Source: a bacterium
Lineage (GTDB): Bacteria > Margulisbacteria > Marinamargulisbacteria > SXXA01
Length of the DNA: 32,531 bases
Reading direction: 5' to 3'
NCBI GenBank assembly: GCA_947502965.1
Contig: CANNCG010000003.1
Location: 1-32,531, forward strand
In this document: positions 32,383-32,531 of the stretch, piece after piece
Layout of the letters: every line of letters begins with the position of its first letter
Numbering within the stretch: the first letter of the stretch is position 1
The notes under the pieces: generated by a model
The model's database searches: none
The model's input: only the letters and a program-made list of their open reading frames with translations
Told to the model about the DNA's origin: nothing
Position numbers and translations under genes: made by a program

Positions 32383-32530
32383 TGAGCTTGCCCCCTAACG
32401 GTGGACCAAAGTTCTAAAAAAAAGAGATATAAAATTCGTCGTCGTCGTGGCTGTGGAACTGTGGGAAACTTGCTCTGAAGTTTTCCATATTTCCATAGCC
32501 TGTTCTATCTAATGATCAGCTCCTTTGCAA
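32383..32530. repeat. Right copy of 148-bp terminal inverted repeat, probably an IS end
   Basis: Exact reverse complement of 1-148. Read outward to inward it begins TGAGCTTGCCCCCTAACGG with a GTGGAC motif. The base before it (32382) does not match the left flank, giving a sharp edge. Both copies present the same end toward the window interior, so they could be two IS copies in opposite orientation or a shared repeat where the contig was broken. Confidence 0.8.
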
Positions 32531-32531
32531 G

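Overview
This 32.5 kb window looks like chromosomal DNA from a diderm (Gram-negative-type) bacterium of a poorly characterised lineage. Evidence for two membranes is a PorV/PorQ-like outer-membrane barrel, several Sec signal peptides and a small secreted protein with a C-terminal domain resembling type IX secretion (T9SS) sorting domains. Base composition is moderate and coding density is very high, with many ATGA-type stop/start overlaps. I would not name a phylum from sequence reading alone; an uncultured group such as Margulisbacteria or a relative is a guess.

Layout. (1) 1-148 and 32383-32530 are a perfect 148-bp inverted repeat at the two window ends, probably the same end of an insertion sequence at which the contig breaks. 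(2) 247-16121, minus strand: a four-gene surface operon (sorting-domain protein, PorV-like barrel, a 4,555-residue fibre-like protein, YdcF-family protein). The giant gene fills about 42% of the window. (3) 16286-19106, plus strand: HicB-like protein, ThrRS without a TGS domain, HAD-family phosphatase. (4) 19103-23843, minus strand: birA-aroH-tyrA-bioC-bioD-J-domain gene, linking biotin synthesis and use with tyrosine/phenylalanine synthesis. (5) 23987-24391, plus strand: a lone DUF2177 membrane protein. (6) 24392-29503, minus strand: SPFH/prohibitin-like protein, CbiX-like chelatase, SDR epimerase-like protein, ATP-grasp-like protein, ftsQ, ftsA. (7) 29705-32145, plus strand: bolA, a decaying YefM/YoeB-type toxin-antitoxin pair, queF, smpB, queC.

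Two observations stand out. First, several conserved genes (tyrA, birA, bioD, and on a smaller scale the SDR and ATP-grasp genes) carry in-frame inserts made of hairpin-forming palindromes. Most have three-base loops, often in the form GGC-NNN-GCC. The tyrA insert is about 78 codons and sits directly before the catalytic HPMAG motif; the birA insert is about 45 codons and shares its linker and peptide with the tyrA one; bioD gains an N-terminal extension of about 65 residues. They behave like the palindromic elements known inside Rickettsia genes, and the same hairpin type occurs between genes. Second, the giant protein combines a Sec signal, more than 30 degenerate fibre motifs of the GNVGIGTTxP type, a YadA-like head segment, a C-terminal domain resembling a phage tail-spike autoprotease/chaperone, and a terminal coiled coil. 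It is translationally coupled to a PorV-like barrel and a sorting-domain protein, which suggests a dedicated surface-fibre assembly locus.

No rRNA, tRNA, CRISPR array, integrase or complete transposase was found. No gene-free stretch exceeds 300 bases.
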